Counted from the first letter of the stretch, positions 44,087-55,835 are shown. The stretch: 64,000 nt of DNA from Kalaharituber pfeilii (GCA_015179045.1 WHUZ01000065.1:248001-312000); one strand, 5' to 3'. The notes: generated by a model not told the origin, from the sequence alone. Numbers and translations are program-made.

Positions 44087-45567
44087 CTCGGGGTAGGGGA
44101 AAATCCTCAGAAGCGCTATGCATGCATAATGTGCGCCACCTGACCAGGGTCAAAAGTGAAGTAGGTTGACTTTTTGTCGAAAAGTCTTCAGAACAATTGT
44201 ATGGGTTTTACACAGAAAAATACGACAAACGTAAATTTTATTAGCTGCATAAAATTCAATAAGGTGTCGCATTACCACCGGCTGCAATAACAGCTCGAAG
44301 CCGGTCTGGCATACTTCTAACTAATGACAGGAGACGCTCTTTGGTTATTTTTTCCCACTCTTCTTGGAGCTTTTCCTTCAGTAAAGTTAAATCCTTAATG
44401 CGCCCATACTTTAAACCCAATTCCACTTCCATGTTACCCCAAAGCAGTTCAATAGGATTTAAATCCGGGGATTGCGCTACCCACTCTAAAGATTCCATCC
44501 CATTTTTAATTCGGCATGCTTGTGAATGACCATTATGACCCGGTGCACCATCTTCCATTACTACAGTCCATCCATAGAACTCACAAGCTTTATGCCAAAA
44601 AGGTATAAGCAAAGGATCTAGGATATTAGTAGTATATTTCGCGGAATCCATTTTTGCACCAGATGGTACAAAATAAAGATCCGATTTTAACTCTCCACAA
44701 AAGGCACCCCATACCATAACTGATTACCGACCGGATTCCCATATCTCATCAACGCAGTCAGGATGAAATTCTTCACTTGCATGACGAATTACCAATGGTC
44801 GATGTCCGAAACCCACAGTGTTATATGTAGATTCATCTGTCCAAATAACACGTAACCAATCCTCCTCCGTAAAATGTAGACGTTTCTGACACCATGCAAC
44901 TCGTTTCGGTTTGTTGTCATCTCGGATGCCCCATTTTTTTTCGAGGATATCTTTTGTAATATCCATACTTTTCATCGCTTCTTGGACTGCACGTGCTGAA
45001 CACTCATATCCCATGGCTTCTTTAATTTCTTCCCAGGATAGCCGCCGTGTATATCGATCTCGTGTAACGAACTCCTTCAACCGCTGCTTCTCTTCTTCGG
45101 TAAAAAAAATAGGACGGCCAGTTCTTTTTCTATTACTTGGAGTACCAAGTAATTTCGCTCGTCTATAAATCGCTTCACATGATCGATAGTCTACATTGAC
45201 AAGAGCTGCTATATCTTTCCACTTCATTTGTGCATCGTCGCGTAAAGTAATAATTCGGAGGCGCTCATCTCGAGTAGTTTCTCGGTTGCGAATTTTATGA
45301 TTGAAATCTTTGCGTGTGCCTTTGATTTTCATTTTGCTCTTATGCAGGCTTCAGCGGGGATTTGCTGTGACTGGAAAGTAGACTTATGCGAGTGGGTTGG
45401 AAACAAAAGGAGCATGTAACTATGCGAAGCGTGTAGGAAAGTATGCGCGTAGAGTACGGTAAACAATACTTTCTACATAACAAACAGCTGGATCCAATCC
45501 TAGCAACTACCCCTGTCATATTGTATGCAACTTTTCGCGCTTCTGAAGACTTACCCCTGCCCCCGAG
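44087..45567 (-). mobile_element. Tc1/mariner-like element with TIRs and TA target site, 1481 bp
   Basis: Left end CTCGGGGTAGGGGAAAATCC then TCAGAAGCGC (44087-44134); right end, complemented, CTCGGGGGCAGGGGTAAGTC then TTCAGAAGCGC (45567-about 45521). TA dinucleotides sit at 44085-44086 and 45568-45569. One transposase gene occupies most of the interior on the minus strand. A truncated relative lies at 13268-14055. Confidence 0.85.
44256..45332 (-). pseudogene. Tc1-like transposase with one in-frame stop
   Basis: ATG 45332 starts MKIKGTRKDFNHKIRNRETT. A helix-turn-helix follows (MKWKDIAALVNVDYRSCEAI), a second one (WEEIKEAMGYECSARAVQEA), the first catalytic Asp (VIWTDESTYN), then a TAA at 44726-44724 directly after WESGR. 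The same frame continues with SVMVWGAFCGELKSDLYFV, the second Asp (VVMEDGAPGHNG) and the third acidic residue (QSPDLNPIELLWGNME), ending at 44256. The family is unspliced and about 350 residues, which fits. With a single lesion in an otherwise open 359-codon frame, the inactivation is recent, or the base is an assembly error. The two halves could not form the DDE site as one chain. Confidence 0.85.
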
Positions 45568-45623
45568 TACATGGCTGTGTAGTTTATATGTAGTAGGCAT
45601 TATCACAAGCATAGTACTCGCTG

Positions 45624-45749
45624 GTTCGGAAGGACGCTGCATAAATCGTATGCGCTATTCGCTCTTTGGAATAGGACAAATTTAAGTACCTTCGCACTAG
45701 TCCAAAAGGCGAATAGCGCATACGTTGAATGCAGCGTTCCAATACTTTC
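45624..45749. repeat. Foldback repeat beside the Tc1 element
   Basis: The arm 45624-45670 (GGACGCTGCATAAATCGTAT, GCGCTATTCGCTCTTTGGA) pairs with 45708-45749 (GGCGAATAGCGCATACGTTG, AATGCAGCGTTCC). About 40 of 45 positions match, loop about 35 bases. A MITE or structured spacer; no coding. Confidence 0.6.
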
Positions 45750-46114
45750 GAGTAGTGAGCCAAGACGTTACGATACTAGTACTGCGGCTGAAGGGGAAAA
45801 AAGGAATTCATCACTAACGCCGTGATTGGCGAGCAGACCGCTGAATTCCCAGGCTGCTCACGAATCTCACCTAATTCGCGAGACAAACCTAATTCGCGAA
45901 CGGTTAGTACAACTAACGCCCATGGTATCGACCTCCGAGCGGAACCTCTATCATATCATAGAGAGCATGAATAATATATCACATCCAGGTGTCGGGAGGT
46001 GGTACGGAGTATGCATACTCGGCTCGTATCCCTTGGGTGGTCGAGACATGCATGAATTCTGTGCCGGAAACTAACTGTTTTTTACCCCTGTCCATGCCGA
46101 TCAGACCTATCAGA
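45750..46114. other. Intergenic between the Tc1 and MULE elements
   Basis: Contains a 40-bp motif, CCCTTGGGTGGTCGAGACAT then GCATGAATTCTGTGCCGG (46030-46067), that recurs inverted at about 55636-55676. No gene is supported. Confidence 0.45.
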
Positions 46115-48650
46115 TTGCAACCGAGAAAACCTTTTCAATGCCAGCAAAAAACGCACAGACTCCTGTTCAATGCCAGCAATGTTTTTAATATAGTAACACT
46201 CGACAGCTTGGCAGGTTTCTAAGGCAGCCGCGCTCAGCAAGCGCGCTTCCAATACCCCTTTACTTGAGTTGTCCATATACCCCTTTCTTTGCCGCGTCCT
46301 CCGGGCCGAGTATAGCATACTGGTATTGCCGGCTCAGTTCCGCCTCCAGATATCGGCCGCCCAGCATCCACTCCATGCCGCAGCATGCGCTCTACATTCA
46401 ATAACCCACCCGCCGCTTGCTCTATCACCCACCACTCCCTGCTACCCACCACGTGCTTTACCCACTGCCCACTTTGCTCGCCAGACCACCCATTCACCGC
46501 ACCCACTGCTCGCTGCGATACAACGCGCTTTACACCCACAACGTGCTCTACCACCTACTACTCGCTGAACCACCACTGCTCGCTGCACCACCCGCTGCTT
46601 ACTGAACCACCGCTGCTCGCTGCAATACAACGCGCTTTACCACCCACAACGCGCTTTACCACCCACAACGTGCTCCCACCCACAACGTGCTCTACCACCC
46701 ACTACTTGCTGAACCACCACTGCTCGCTGCACCACCCGCTGCTTGCTAAAGCACCCACTGCTTACTGAACCACCGCTGCTCGCTGCGATACAACGCGCCA
46801 CAACGCGCTCTAGCACCCACTACTCGCTGAATCACCCGCTGCTCGCTACACCACCGGCTGCTCGCTGAACCACCTGCTCGCTGCGCCCACAACGCGCTCT
46901 ACCACCCGCTGCTCGCTGAACCACCCGCTGCTTGCTAAACCACCTGCTGCTCGCTACACCACCCACTACTCGCTGAACTACCCTCCAGCATCCACTGTTC
47001 ACTCCAGCATTCACTGCTCACTCTTGGTACGTGCTTTTCATTATATTGATACAACTGCACTCATCCTCTAATAATTTCTACTGTTCATGTTTTTTTGTTA
47101 CTATACCTCACAGTTCAGTTTATTACCACTGCTGCTGGTGGCGGTTATTGCTAATTCTCGTGTGTTTCATTTTTTACATTTCATTACTACCGCTATGAGA
47201 TAGATATTGCTGCTGCTGCCAGCGACTGCTGATTTTCGCGTTTTTACCATACCTCTACACTTGCTACTGTAACTGCTACTGCCGACTGTTGATTTTCGCT
47301 TTTTTTGCCATACCTCTTCTTCCTACCGCAGCCTCTGCTGCCGACTGCGGATTTTCGTGTTTTTTTACCACGCCTCACATTTCATTACTGCTTGCTACTG
47401 TAACCGCTGCTGGTGAGTGCTGATTTTCGCGTTTTACCATACCTCTTCTTCCTACCGCAGCCTCTGCTGCCGACTGGGGATTTTCGTGTTTTTTTACCAC
47501 GCCTCACATTTCATTACTGCTTGCTACTGTAACCGCTGCTGGTGAGTGCTGATTTTCGCGTTTTACCATACCTCTACTTGCTACTGTAACCGCTACTGCC
47601 GACTGCTGATTTTCGCGTTTTTTGCCATACCTCTTCTTCCTACCGCAGCCTCTGCTGCCGACTACGGATTTTCGCATTTTTTACCACACCTAACATTTCA
47701 TTACTACTTGCTACTGCAGCCTCTGCTGCCGACTACGGATTTTCGCGTGTTTTACCACACCTAGCATTTCATTACTGCTTGCTACTGCAGCCTCTGCTAC
47801 CGACTGCTGATTTTCGCGTTTTTTACCACACCTCACGTTTCATTACTGCTTGCTACTGCAGCCGCTGCTGGTGACTACTGATTTTCGCGTTTTTACCATA
47901 CCTCTACTTCCTACCGCAGCCGCTACTGGTAACTACGGATTTTCGTGTTTTTACTGTACTTCACTTTGCATCACCACTTCCTACCGTACCTGCTGGCGAC
48001 ATTTCGTTTTTCACCACACCTCACATTTCATTGCAGCCGCTGCTGGCGACTGTTCATTTTTTCACCACACTTCATTTTTCATTAACTTCCTACCGCAGCC
48101 GCTACCGGCGACTGCTGATTTTCGCGTTTTTACCATACCTCTCTACTTGCTACTGTTACTGCTGCTGTCGACTCCTGCTTTTCACGTTTTTTTACCATAC
48201 CTCTTCTTCCTACCGCAGCCGCTGCCGGCGACTACTGATTTTTCGCGTTTTTTTACCATACCTCTTCTTCCTACCGCAGCCTCTGTTGCCACTGCTGATT
48301 TCCGCGTTTTTTTTACCACACCTCACATTTCATTACTGCTTGCTACTGCAGCCGCTACTGGTGACTGCTGATTTTCGCGTTTTTACTGTACCTCACTTTT
48401 CATGACCACTTCCTACCGCAGCGACTGCTGGTTTTTCACCACACGTCACATCTCATTACTACTTCCTACAGTAGCTGCTACTGGTGACTTCTGGTATTTT
48501 CGCGTTTTTACCATGCCTCACTTTTCACTACCACTTCCTACTGCAGCTGCTGCTGGCGACTGCTCGTTTTTTACTAGATCACATTTTGCATTAACTTCCT
48601 ACCGCAGCTGCTACCAGCGACGGCTGATTTTATCTTGCTGCTGGCTAGTA
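46115..48650 (+). repeat. Left long TIR with two kinds of tandem subrepeat
   Basis: 46380-47030 consists of 17-40 bp units such as GCTCGCTGAACCACCCGCTG and AACGCGCTTTACCACCCACA. 47100-48650 consists of units of about 60 bp around ACTGCTGATTTTCGCGTTTT, TACCATACCTC and ACTTGCTACTGTAACCGCTG. ORFs across these arrays are repeat artefacts. Confidence 0.85.
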
Positions 48651-48862
48651 CTACTCTACTTGCTATTGCTGCTGTTTTCGCATTTCTTCTGATTTCACGC
48701 ATTTCATGATATTCACTGCAATCTTGCTAACTATTATTCACTCTTTAGTCACTCGCTTCTATAATATTTTGCTCCATTTGTTATTACTACATCTGATAAT
48801 CACTGCCATCTTTTGTCATTTGATTATTGCTACTTGCTTTATTTGGCCTGTAGTTACTCAGT

Positions 48863-50744
48863 ATGGCGACAGTTACAGTTGGGCAACTTTTTTTGTCATG
48901 GGAAGATTTTCGAAATGCTATGGAAGATTGGTCTATACGTGATCAATTTCTATTTCAAGTGGTGAAGAAAGATAAATCAAGAGCTGATTATCGTTGTCGG
49001 CATCAGAATTTGGGATGTCAATGGCGTGTTTATGCCATATCAAGGGATGGTCAAGAGGTTGTAGTAAAGATCTCTGTAGTTGAGCATACTTGTGCTGGTG
49101 CTGGAAGACATATTCGTCCAACAGCAAATCAGCAAACATGGTTGCAGCGAGTTATCCCACAGCATTTGTTTGTTACCAAGGATACTAGAGCTCAAGAAAT
49201 TGTTGATTGTATCCGCGTACAATACAATCAGTCAACCTCATATGAAGCAGCACGCTTAATTAAATCTACTTTAATTAAGGATAGACGAGAGCATCAACTA
49301 CAACAATATCAACAGGTTCCAGACTATCTCAGACTGCTACAAAAAGAACACCCTGATATTATTACAGAACTTCAATGTGATAATTCTGATCCTACAGTTG
49401 GTCCTGTCTTTCAACGTGTTTTTATTTGTCCAGCAGAATCACGTGCTTCTTTTATACATATGCGAAAATTCATGGCAGTGGATGGTACCTTTCTAAAGGC
49501 ACGATTCATTCAGACACTACTCTTGGCAGTTGGACTCGATGCGAATGGCCAAAATTTAATTCTCGCATGGGCAATTGTCGAGAGTGAAAATACTGATTCT
49601 TGGACATGGTTTTTCACATTATTGAAAAAAGCAATTCCTGAATCTGTAGGAATGACCCTAATCAGTGATCGTGATAAGGGTTTAATGAATGCAGATCAAA
49701 TAGTATACGGAGATACTATTAGTCGGCAGATTTGTTGCCTACATTTGCAAGGTAAGATTAGTCATTATCATAATTTTGAAAATTTTACTAAAGATAGCTT
49801 CCTAATTAGGCAATTTCTGTAAGCGCTATTCCAATAGCCTAGTATGATACTTTACGGCTATTTCCAATGCTCTTTCAGAAGAAGAATACATTGCAAAAAT
49901 GTCTGAATTGGAAGCAAAAAATCAAGAGGCGGCAAACTATCTTCGTGAAATTCCACGAGAGCTATGGGTTACTGCATTTTACGTTGGTCCATACTACGGT
50001 CACAAAACATCTAATATTGTGGAATCAATGAACAGTGTGTTCAAAAGTCAACGTGAATTCCCAGTCTTAGATTTGCTAAATTATATTTGGCACTATTGTA
50101 TGAGACATCGTCAGCAGCAAAGGCAGAAAGCAGAGAATTTACTAAGTACCAATCAAATTCATACACCATATGGTCATACGGTACTTCGAAATAGTCAACA
50201 ATGGTGCCAATCCAACACAGTACAGATCTCATGCTCAAGATATGCACTAGTTACACAACGAAATCAGAAGCAATATCGTGTCGACATGCTAATGCGGTCT
50301 TGTACTTGTGGGCATTTTCAAGAAAATAGTATTCCTTGTGGCCATGCATTTTCTTTTATTTATGCCTTACAAGCCAAAACGCCAAAACATCCAAGTCCTC
50401 GATCTTACGTTCCTTATTTCTTCTCTAATCAGGCATGGAAAAATACCTACGAACACAACTTGAAACCAATTTTACTCAGTTCACTTGAGTATAGTCCTGG
50501 GAATAGTTGTGCAGCTCCAACTCAAGAACGCAAAATTAGAGGGCGGCCAAAACTCACGCGAATGACCTCTGGAGCACAGCGTAAGCTTGCAAAAGCACAA
50601 GCAAGGCTGAATGGACAAACCTTAACTATTCCAGAGACCGGGCAGGGGAGTCAAGCATGTGGATATTGTGGAAAACATGGCCACAATCAGCTTACCTGTC
50701 AGGAGCGACAAGTGCAAGTGAGGAGCCAAAGCCCACAAGAATGA
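48863..50744 (+). CDS. MULE transposase, about 584 aa
   Basis: ATG 48863 starts MATVTVGQLFLSWEDFRNAM. A Cys/His N-terminal DNA-binding region (YRCRHQNLGCQWRVYA ... VEHTC) is followed by the MULE domain with catalytic candidates in MAVDGTFLK (Asp), SDRDKGLMNAD (Asp) and IVESMNSVF (Glu), and CCLHL. A SWIM finger (CTCGHFQENSIPCGHAF) and a CX2CX4HX4C knuckle (CGYCGKHGHNQLTC) follow. A donor CAAG|GTAAGA (exon end 49751) and acceptor TTTCAG (exon start 49879) join two exons of 889 and 866 nt in phase. Without splicing there is a stop at 49820-49822. A possible in-frame text FTAISNALSEEEY just before the acceptor suggests the true join may differ. Probably able to mobilise this element and perhaps others. 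Confidence 0.8.
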
Positions 50745-50964
50745 TTAGGATAGATTTTTTTTTTTTTTTTTTTTTTACTTTATTTATTTTATTTTATTTT
50801 TTGGCTTATTATTTTTATTGTGTATTAATTCATCTCTATCATTACCCATATGAAGATAACTGAATCAGACGTGGAGTATGTAATAAGAAGGGTTATGGAA
50901 TAATCAATATTATATATGTAGTGGGACTGGGTATCATCAGTAGCACTAATCCGTCAGGCATAGA

Positions 50965-53736
50965 AAACTAGCAGTAGTAGTAATGAAAGTGAGGTGTGGT
51001 AAAAAAGGAAAGCGAAAATCAGCGATTACCAGCAGTGGCAGCAATAGGCGGTGGTAATGAAAAGTGAGGTATGGTAAAAACGCGAAAATCAGAAGTTGCC
51101 AGTAGCAGCTGCTGTAGGAAGTAGTAATGAGATGTGACGTGTGGTGAAAAACGAACTGTCGCCAGCAGCAGCTGCGGTAGGAAGTGGTAATGGAAAGTGA
51201 GGTATGGTAAAAACGCGAAAATCAGCAGTCGCTGGTAGCGGCTGCGGCAGGAAGTTAATGAAAAACGAGCAGTTGCCAGCAGCGGCTGCAGTAGGAAGTG
51301 GTAATGAAAAGTGAGGCATGGTAAAAACACGAAAATCAGAAGTCGCCAGTAGCAGCTGCTGTAGGAAGTAGTAATGAGATGTGAGGTGTAGTAAAAAACA
51401 AGCAGTCGTCAGCAATAGCTGTGGTAGGAAACAGTAAAAACGCGAAAATCAGCAGTCACCAGCAGCGGCTGCAGTAGCAAGCAGTAATGAAATGTGAGGT
51501 GTGGTAAAAAACGCGAAAATCCGCAGTCGGCAGCAGAGGCTGCAGTAGGAAAGGTAATGAAAAGTGAGGTATGGTAAAAACGCGAAAATCAGCAGTCGCC
51601 AGTAGCGGCTGCTGTAGGAAGTAGTAATGAGATGTGAGGTGTGGTAAAAAACGTGAAATCAGCAGTAGCTGCGGTAGGAAGTGGTAATGAAATGTGAGAT
51701 GTGGTGAAAAACGAACTGTCGCCAGCAGCAGCGGCTGTAGGAAGTAATAACGAGATGTGAAGTATGGTGAAAAATGAACTGTTGCCAGCAGCTGCTGCGG
51801 TAGTGGTAATGAAAAGTGAGGTATGCTAAAAACGCGAAAATCAGTAGTCACCAGCAGCGGCTGCAGTAGCAAGCAGTAATGAAACGTGAGGTGTGGTAAA
51901 AAACGCGAAAATCAGCAGTCGGTAGCAGAGGCTGCAGTAGCAAGCAGTAATGAAATGCTAGGTGTGGTAAAACACGCGAAAATCCGTAGTCGGCAGCAGA
52001 GGCTGCAGTAGCAAGTAGTAATGAAATGTTAGGTGTGGTAAAAAATGCGAAAATCCGTAGTCGGCAGCAGAGGCTGCGGTAGGAAGAAGAGGTATGGCAA
52101 AAAAACGCGAAAATCAGCAGTCGGCAGTAGCGGTTACAGTAGCAAGTAGAGGTATGGTAAAACGCGAAAATCAGCACTCACCAGCAGCGGTTACAGTAGC
52201 AAGCAGTAATGAAATGTGAGGCGTGGTAAAAAAACACGAAAATCCCCAGTCGGCAGCAGAGGCTGCGGTAGGAAGAAGAGGTATGGTAAAACGCGAAAAT
52301 CAGCACTCACCAGCAGCGGTTACAGTAGCAAGCAGTAATGAAATGTGAGGCGTGGTAAAAAAACACGAAAATCCCCAGTCGGCAGCAGAGGCTGCGGTAG
52401 GAAGAAGAGGTATGGTAAAACGCGAAAATCAGCACTCACCAGCAGCGGTTACAGTAGCAAGCAGTAATGAAATGTGAGGCGTGGTAAAAAAACACGAAAA
52501 TCCGCAGTCGGCAGCAGAGGCTGCGGTAGGAAGAAGAGGTATGGCAAAAAAAGCGAAAATCAACAGTCGGCAGTAGCAGTTACAGTAGCAAGTGTAGAGG
52601 TATGGTAAAAACGCGAAAATCAGCAGTCGCTGGCAGCAGCAGCAATATCTATCTCATAGCGGTAGTAATGAAATGTAAAAAATGAAACACACGAGAATTA
52701 GCAATAACCGCCACCAGCAGCAGTGGTAATAAACTGAACTGTGAGGTATAGTAACAAAAAAACATGAACAGTAGAAATTATTAGAGGATGAGTGCAGTTG
52801 TATCAATATAATGAAAAGCACGTACCAAGAGTGAGCAGTGAATGCTGGAGTGAACAGTGGATGCTGGAGGGTAGTTCAGCGAGTAGTGGGTGGTGTAGCG
52901 AGCAGCAGGTGGTTTAGCAAGCAGCGGGTGGTTCAGCGAGCAGCGGGTGGTAGAGCGCGTTGTGGGCGCAGCGAGCAGGTGGTTCAGCGAGCAGCCGGTG
53001 GTGTAGCGAGCAGCGGGTGATTCAGCGAGTAGTGGGTGCTAGAGCGCGTTGTGGCGCGTTGTATCGCAGCGAGCAGCGGTGGTTCAGTAAGCAGTGGGTG
53101 CTTTAGCAAGCAGCGGGTGGTGCAGCGAGCAGTGGTGGTTCAGCAAGTAGTGGGTGGTAGAGCACGTTGTGGGTGGGAGCACGTTGTGGGTGGTAAAGCG
53201 CGTTGTGGGTGGTAAAGCGCGTTGTATTGCAGCGAGCAGCGGTGGTTCAGTAAGCAGCGGGTGGTGCAGCGAGCAGTGGTGGTTCAGCGAGTAGTAGGTG
53301 GTAGAGCACGTTGTGGGTGTAAAGCGCGTTGTATCGCAGCGAGCAGTGGGTGCGGTGAATGGGTGGTCTGGCGAGCAAAGTGGGCAGTGGGTAAAGCACG
53401 TGGTGGGTAGCAGGGAGTGGTGGGTGATAGAGCAAGCGGCGGGTGGGTTATTGAATGTAGAGCGCATGCTGCGGCATGGAGTGGATGCTGGGCGGCCGAT
53501 ATCTGGAGGCGGAACTGAGCCGGCAATACCAGTATGCTATACTCGGCCCGGAGGACGCGGCAAAGAAAGGGGTATATGGACAACTCAAGTAAAGGGGTAT
53601 TGGAAGCGCGCTTGCTGAGCGCGGCTGCCTTAGAAACCTGCCAAGCTGTCGAGTGTTACTATATTAAAAACATTGCTGGCATTGAACAGGAGTCTGTGCG
53701 TTTTTGCTGGCATTGAAAAGGTTTTCTCGATTGCAA
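50965..53736 (-). repeat. Right long TIR (inverted copy of the left)
   Basis: Contains the complements of both left subrepeat arrays: AAACGCGAAAATCAGCAGTC units (51000-52650) and GTGGTTCAGCGAGCAGCGGG units (52830-53460). The outer part matches base for base; in the inner part the unit number differs, shifting the register by about 130 bases. Confidence 0.85.
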
Positions 53737-53896
53737 CCTCAGAGCTCACGCAGTCTATGATTTGGTATCTACGGAAATAGTACGTTGTGGGAATTCACTG
53801 CATTATTATGAATTGTGTTAACTATATGAGTTCTAATTGTGAGCCCAATAGAAATAACCAAAGTGGCAGTTATTCTATTATGTACAGAGCGATATA
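53737..53896. other. Short spacer between MULE and MITE
   Basis: No feature seen apart from the TA at 53895-53896 used by the MITE. Confidence 0.4.
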
Positions 53897-54204
53897 CTAG
53901 ACAGAAAAATAAGTATTTGGACAGGGGATAAGTGCATATTTATGCGCCATGCAGTATTCGGCATATTTTCGTCTGGTGATAGCCATAAGACAGTCCAAAT
54001 TTTGTGATAGGGTGTCCAACTTCATTATGTAAGAAAGTATTTGGACAGCTGACGTGATGAAATTTGGACAGCTGACATAATGAATTTGGACTTTTACACC
54101 TATTCTTTACTGCCAAGCATACGAAAATATGCTAGTTTCTGCCAAATACCGCATAGCGCATAATATGCATTATCCCCTGTCCAAATACTTATTTTTCTGT
54201 CTAG
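53897..54204. mobile_element. MITE, 308 bp, TA target site
   Basis: Ends CTAGACAGAAAAATAAGTAT then TTGGACAGGGGATAA, inverted at the right end (...AAATACTTATTTTTCTGTCTAG). TIR homology extends about 80 bases with indels. TA flanks both sides (53895-53896 and 54205-54206). The inside has repeated TTTGGACAGCTGACGTGATG-type words and no ORF. Confidence 0.85.
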
Positions 54205-54206
54205 TA

Positions 54207-55252
54207 CAGTCACATGGCAAAAGAAAACGCCCACCTTTGCATAATCTTTGGGCCTGTGTGCATAATCTTTGGGTCCTGTGCTTAACTAAGACATACACGC
54301 GCGTGTCTTAGACATAAACGCGCGTAGTCTAGGTCTCACAACATTGCGCTAAATTGGGAATTCTAAGCCGGAGATGATTCTCAAGATTAGAGAATAGAAA
54401 AATGTAAAGTTGACTCCTAAAGGAGACCGGAAGTCAAGAAAAAATCTACAGCCACCTACAGGTAACTGACAGCTGAATTTACAAAATCCTGCAATAATGT
54501 CAACTCAAACCGCTAACTCCTCAGCCAATACTACCAGCACTTCTGCCTCCAGTGCCGACTCTTCTACCTCCAGTGCTGCCTCTTCGACTATCACTGCCGC
54601 TCCTAAGAAGTTGATGACCGACGTTGAAAAAAGTCAGAGTGTCCTTCTGGACCAACAAGAGTTGTCATTTCAACAGATTGTGAATCAAATAGGTCAGCCT
54701 AAGAGTACTATTCGAGATTTTCTTAAGTGTTACAAGGAGTGATGCACTGCTGAAAATGTGCCTAGGAGTGGAAGACCAAAAAAGCTAAATAAGAATGTTA
54801 TGGACTCTATCACTGCTTTACTTGATAGTGACCCATCTCTCTCAAAGCTCTCTGACTCATCTCTATCAAAGCTCTCTCTACAGGAACATTTAAAGGAAAA
54901 CCTAGAAATCAAAATTGACTCGATCGGAACCTCCGGCTTAAGGGCTGTCGGAAGTGGGGAGCTAGAAAGAGACCTAAATTAACTCCCATCTATACTGCAG
55001 CGAGGTTAGTTTGGGCTCTGGAGAGAAAAGATTGGACGGAGGAAACCTGAGCAAAGTATGTTTGGTTTGATGAATGCAATGTTGAGAGAAGTAATGGTGA
55101 TGGTACGAAGTGGATATGGAGGAAGAATAGGGCGGAGCGATATGCAGTGGACCCTAGCTTTATTAGCGTTAGTGGCGGTAATAGCGCGTATGTAGGTCTA
55201 AGACATCAAATTATGCAAATTTAGGTGGGCGTTTTCTTTTGCCATGTGACTG
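54207..55252 (+). mobile_element. Tc1/mariner deletion derivative, 1046 bp
   Basis: TIRs CAGTCACATGGCAAAAGAAA then ACGCCCACCT..TTTGCATAAT occur at both ends (right end complemented), about 40 bases. TA flanks at 54205-54206 and 55253-55254; the left TA is shared with the MITE. The interior holds only the 5' half of a transposase gene. Confidence 0.85.
54497..55196 (+). pseudogene. Tc1-like transposase, N-terminal half, broken
   Basis: ATG 54497 opens a Ser/Thr-rich leader, then an HTH (LSFQQIVNQIGQPKSTIRDF), an in-frame TGA at 54740-54742, PRSGRPKKLNKNVMDSI (the GRPKK linker of Tc1 families), and a frame change near 54960 to KRPKLTPIYTAARLVWALER. A further TGA sits where WAKYVWFDE would be expected, and the frame closes with VWFDECNVERS (first Asp region). 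The second and third catalytic parts are deleted. Both TGA stops fit TGG/CGA-type transitions. Confidence 0.72.
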
Positions 55253-55254
55253 TA

Positions 55255-55835
55255 TTATGTGTGATACTAATATAGTGAGTTTGAGCAATTGAAGCAGAAG
55301 GTGAAGGATAGAAAAGATAATAGACTCCTAGAAATCTGCAAACAAGACACCCTGTGAGAAATTTCTGTTATAATGACGACTGGCAACAGCTGCTGAGCTG
55401 TTGTAGAGGTATTGGTATGTAAGATGAGGTTAGAGGTTCAGCAAGCCTAGTTTGAGACTGGGACAAAGGTATGTACCTCAGTTGTTCCATACTTAATGTT
55501 TTTTGAAACTGCATTTTGACCTCTCTATGGAGATTGTCTATCATATCTACTGAATTCTCTGTGGCAGATGAATTACAAACGTTGCATTTTGATATCGCAC
55601 AGGCCGTCTCTTGGTGTCTCTTGGCGCTGCGCCACCCGGCACAAAATTCATGCATGTCTCGACCACCCAAGGGATACTATTCATTGTGCACCAAACCCCT
55701 GTCCCACACCACCTGTCCGCTTGGTTCGTCACACAGTACCTTGCTAACCCCCCCATGGCTCGCCGCGTGGGGTCCTCTAGGGAGCAACTGTGTAAGCATC
55801 TGAAAAAGATCACTTGTTAAATACAGTCTACCCTT
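55255..55835. other. Intergenic between transposons
   Basis: Carries the inverted copy of the 46030-46067 motif at about 55636-55676. Short ORFs show no family resemblance. Confidence 0.4.

Larger units (their letters stand above)
46115..53736 (+). mobile_element. Large MULE with about 2.5-kb repeat-built TIRs
   Basis: Everything from TTGCAA at 46115 to TTGCAA at 53736 is arranged as an inverted repeat around a central transposase gene. The outer arms are near-identical (positions x and about 99852-x correspond over the outer kilobase), with a one-base length change in an A-run. Termini read TTGCAACCGAGAAAACCTTT against TTGCAATCGAGAAAACCTTT. No clean 9-bp target duplication is seen, so either the true end differs slightly or the flanks have changed. 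Size 7.6 kb. Confidence 0.82.

Noticed and set aside
44182..45552. AAGTCTTCAGAA at 44182 as left TIR of the Tc1 element
   Set aside because: A better pair with TA target sites and about 45 bases of match starts at 44087 and 45567.
46234..48692. Many ORFs in the left MULE arm, mirrored in the right arm
   Set aside because: They are translations of tandem repeats in the TIRs; the same peptides appear in inverted positions and frames.
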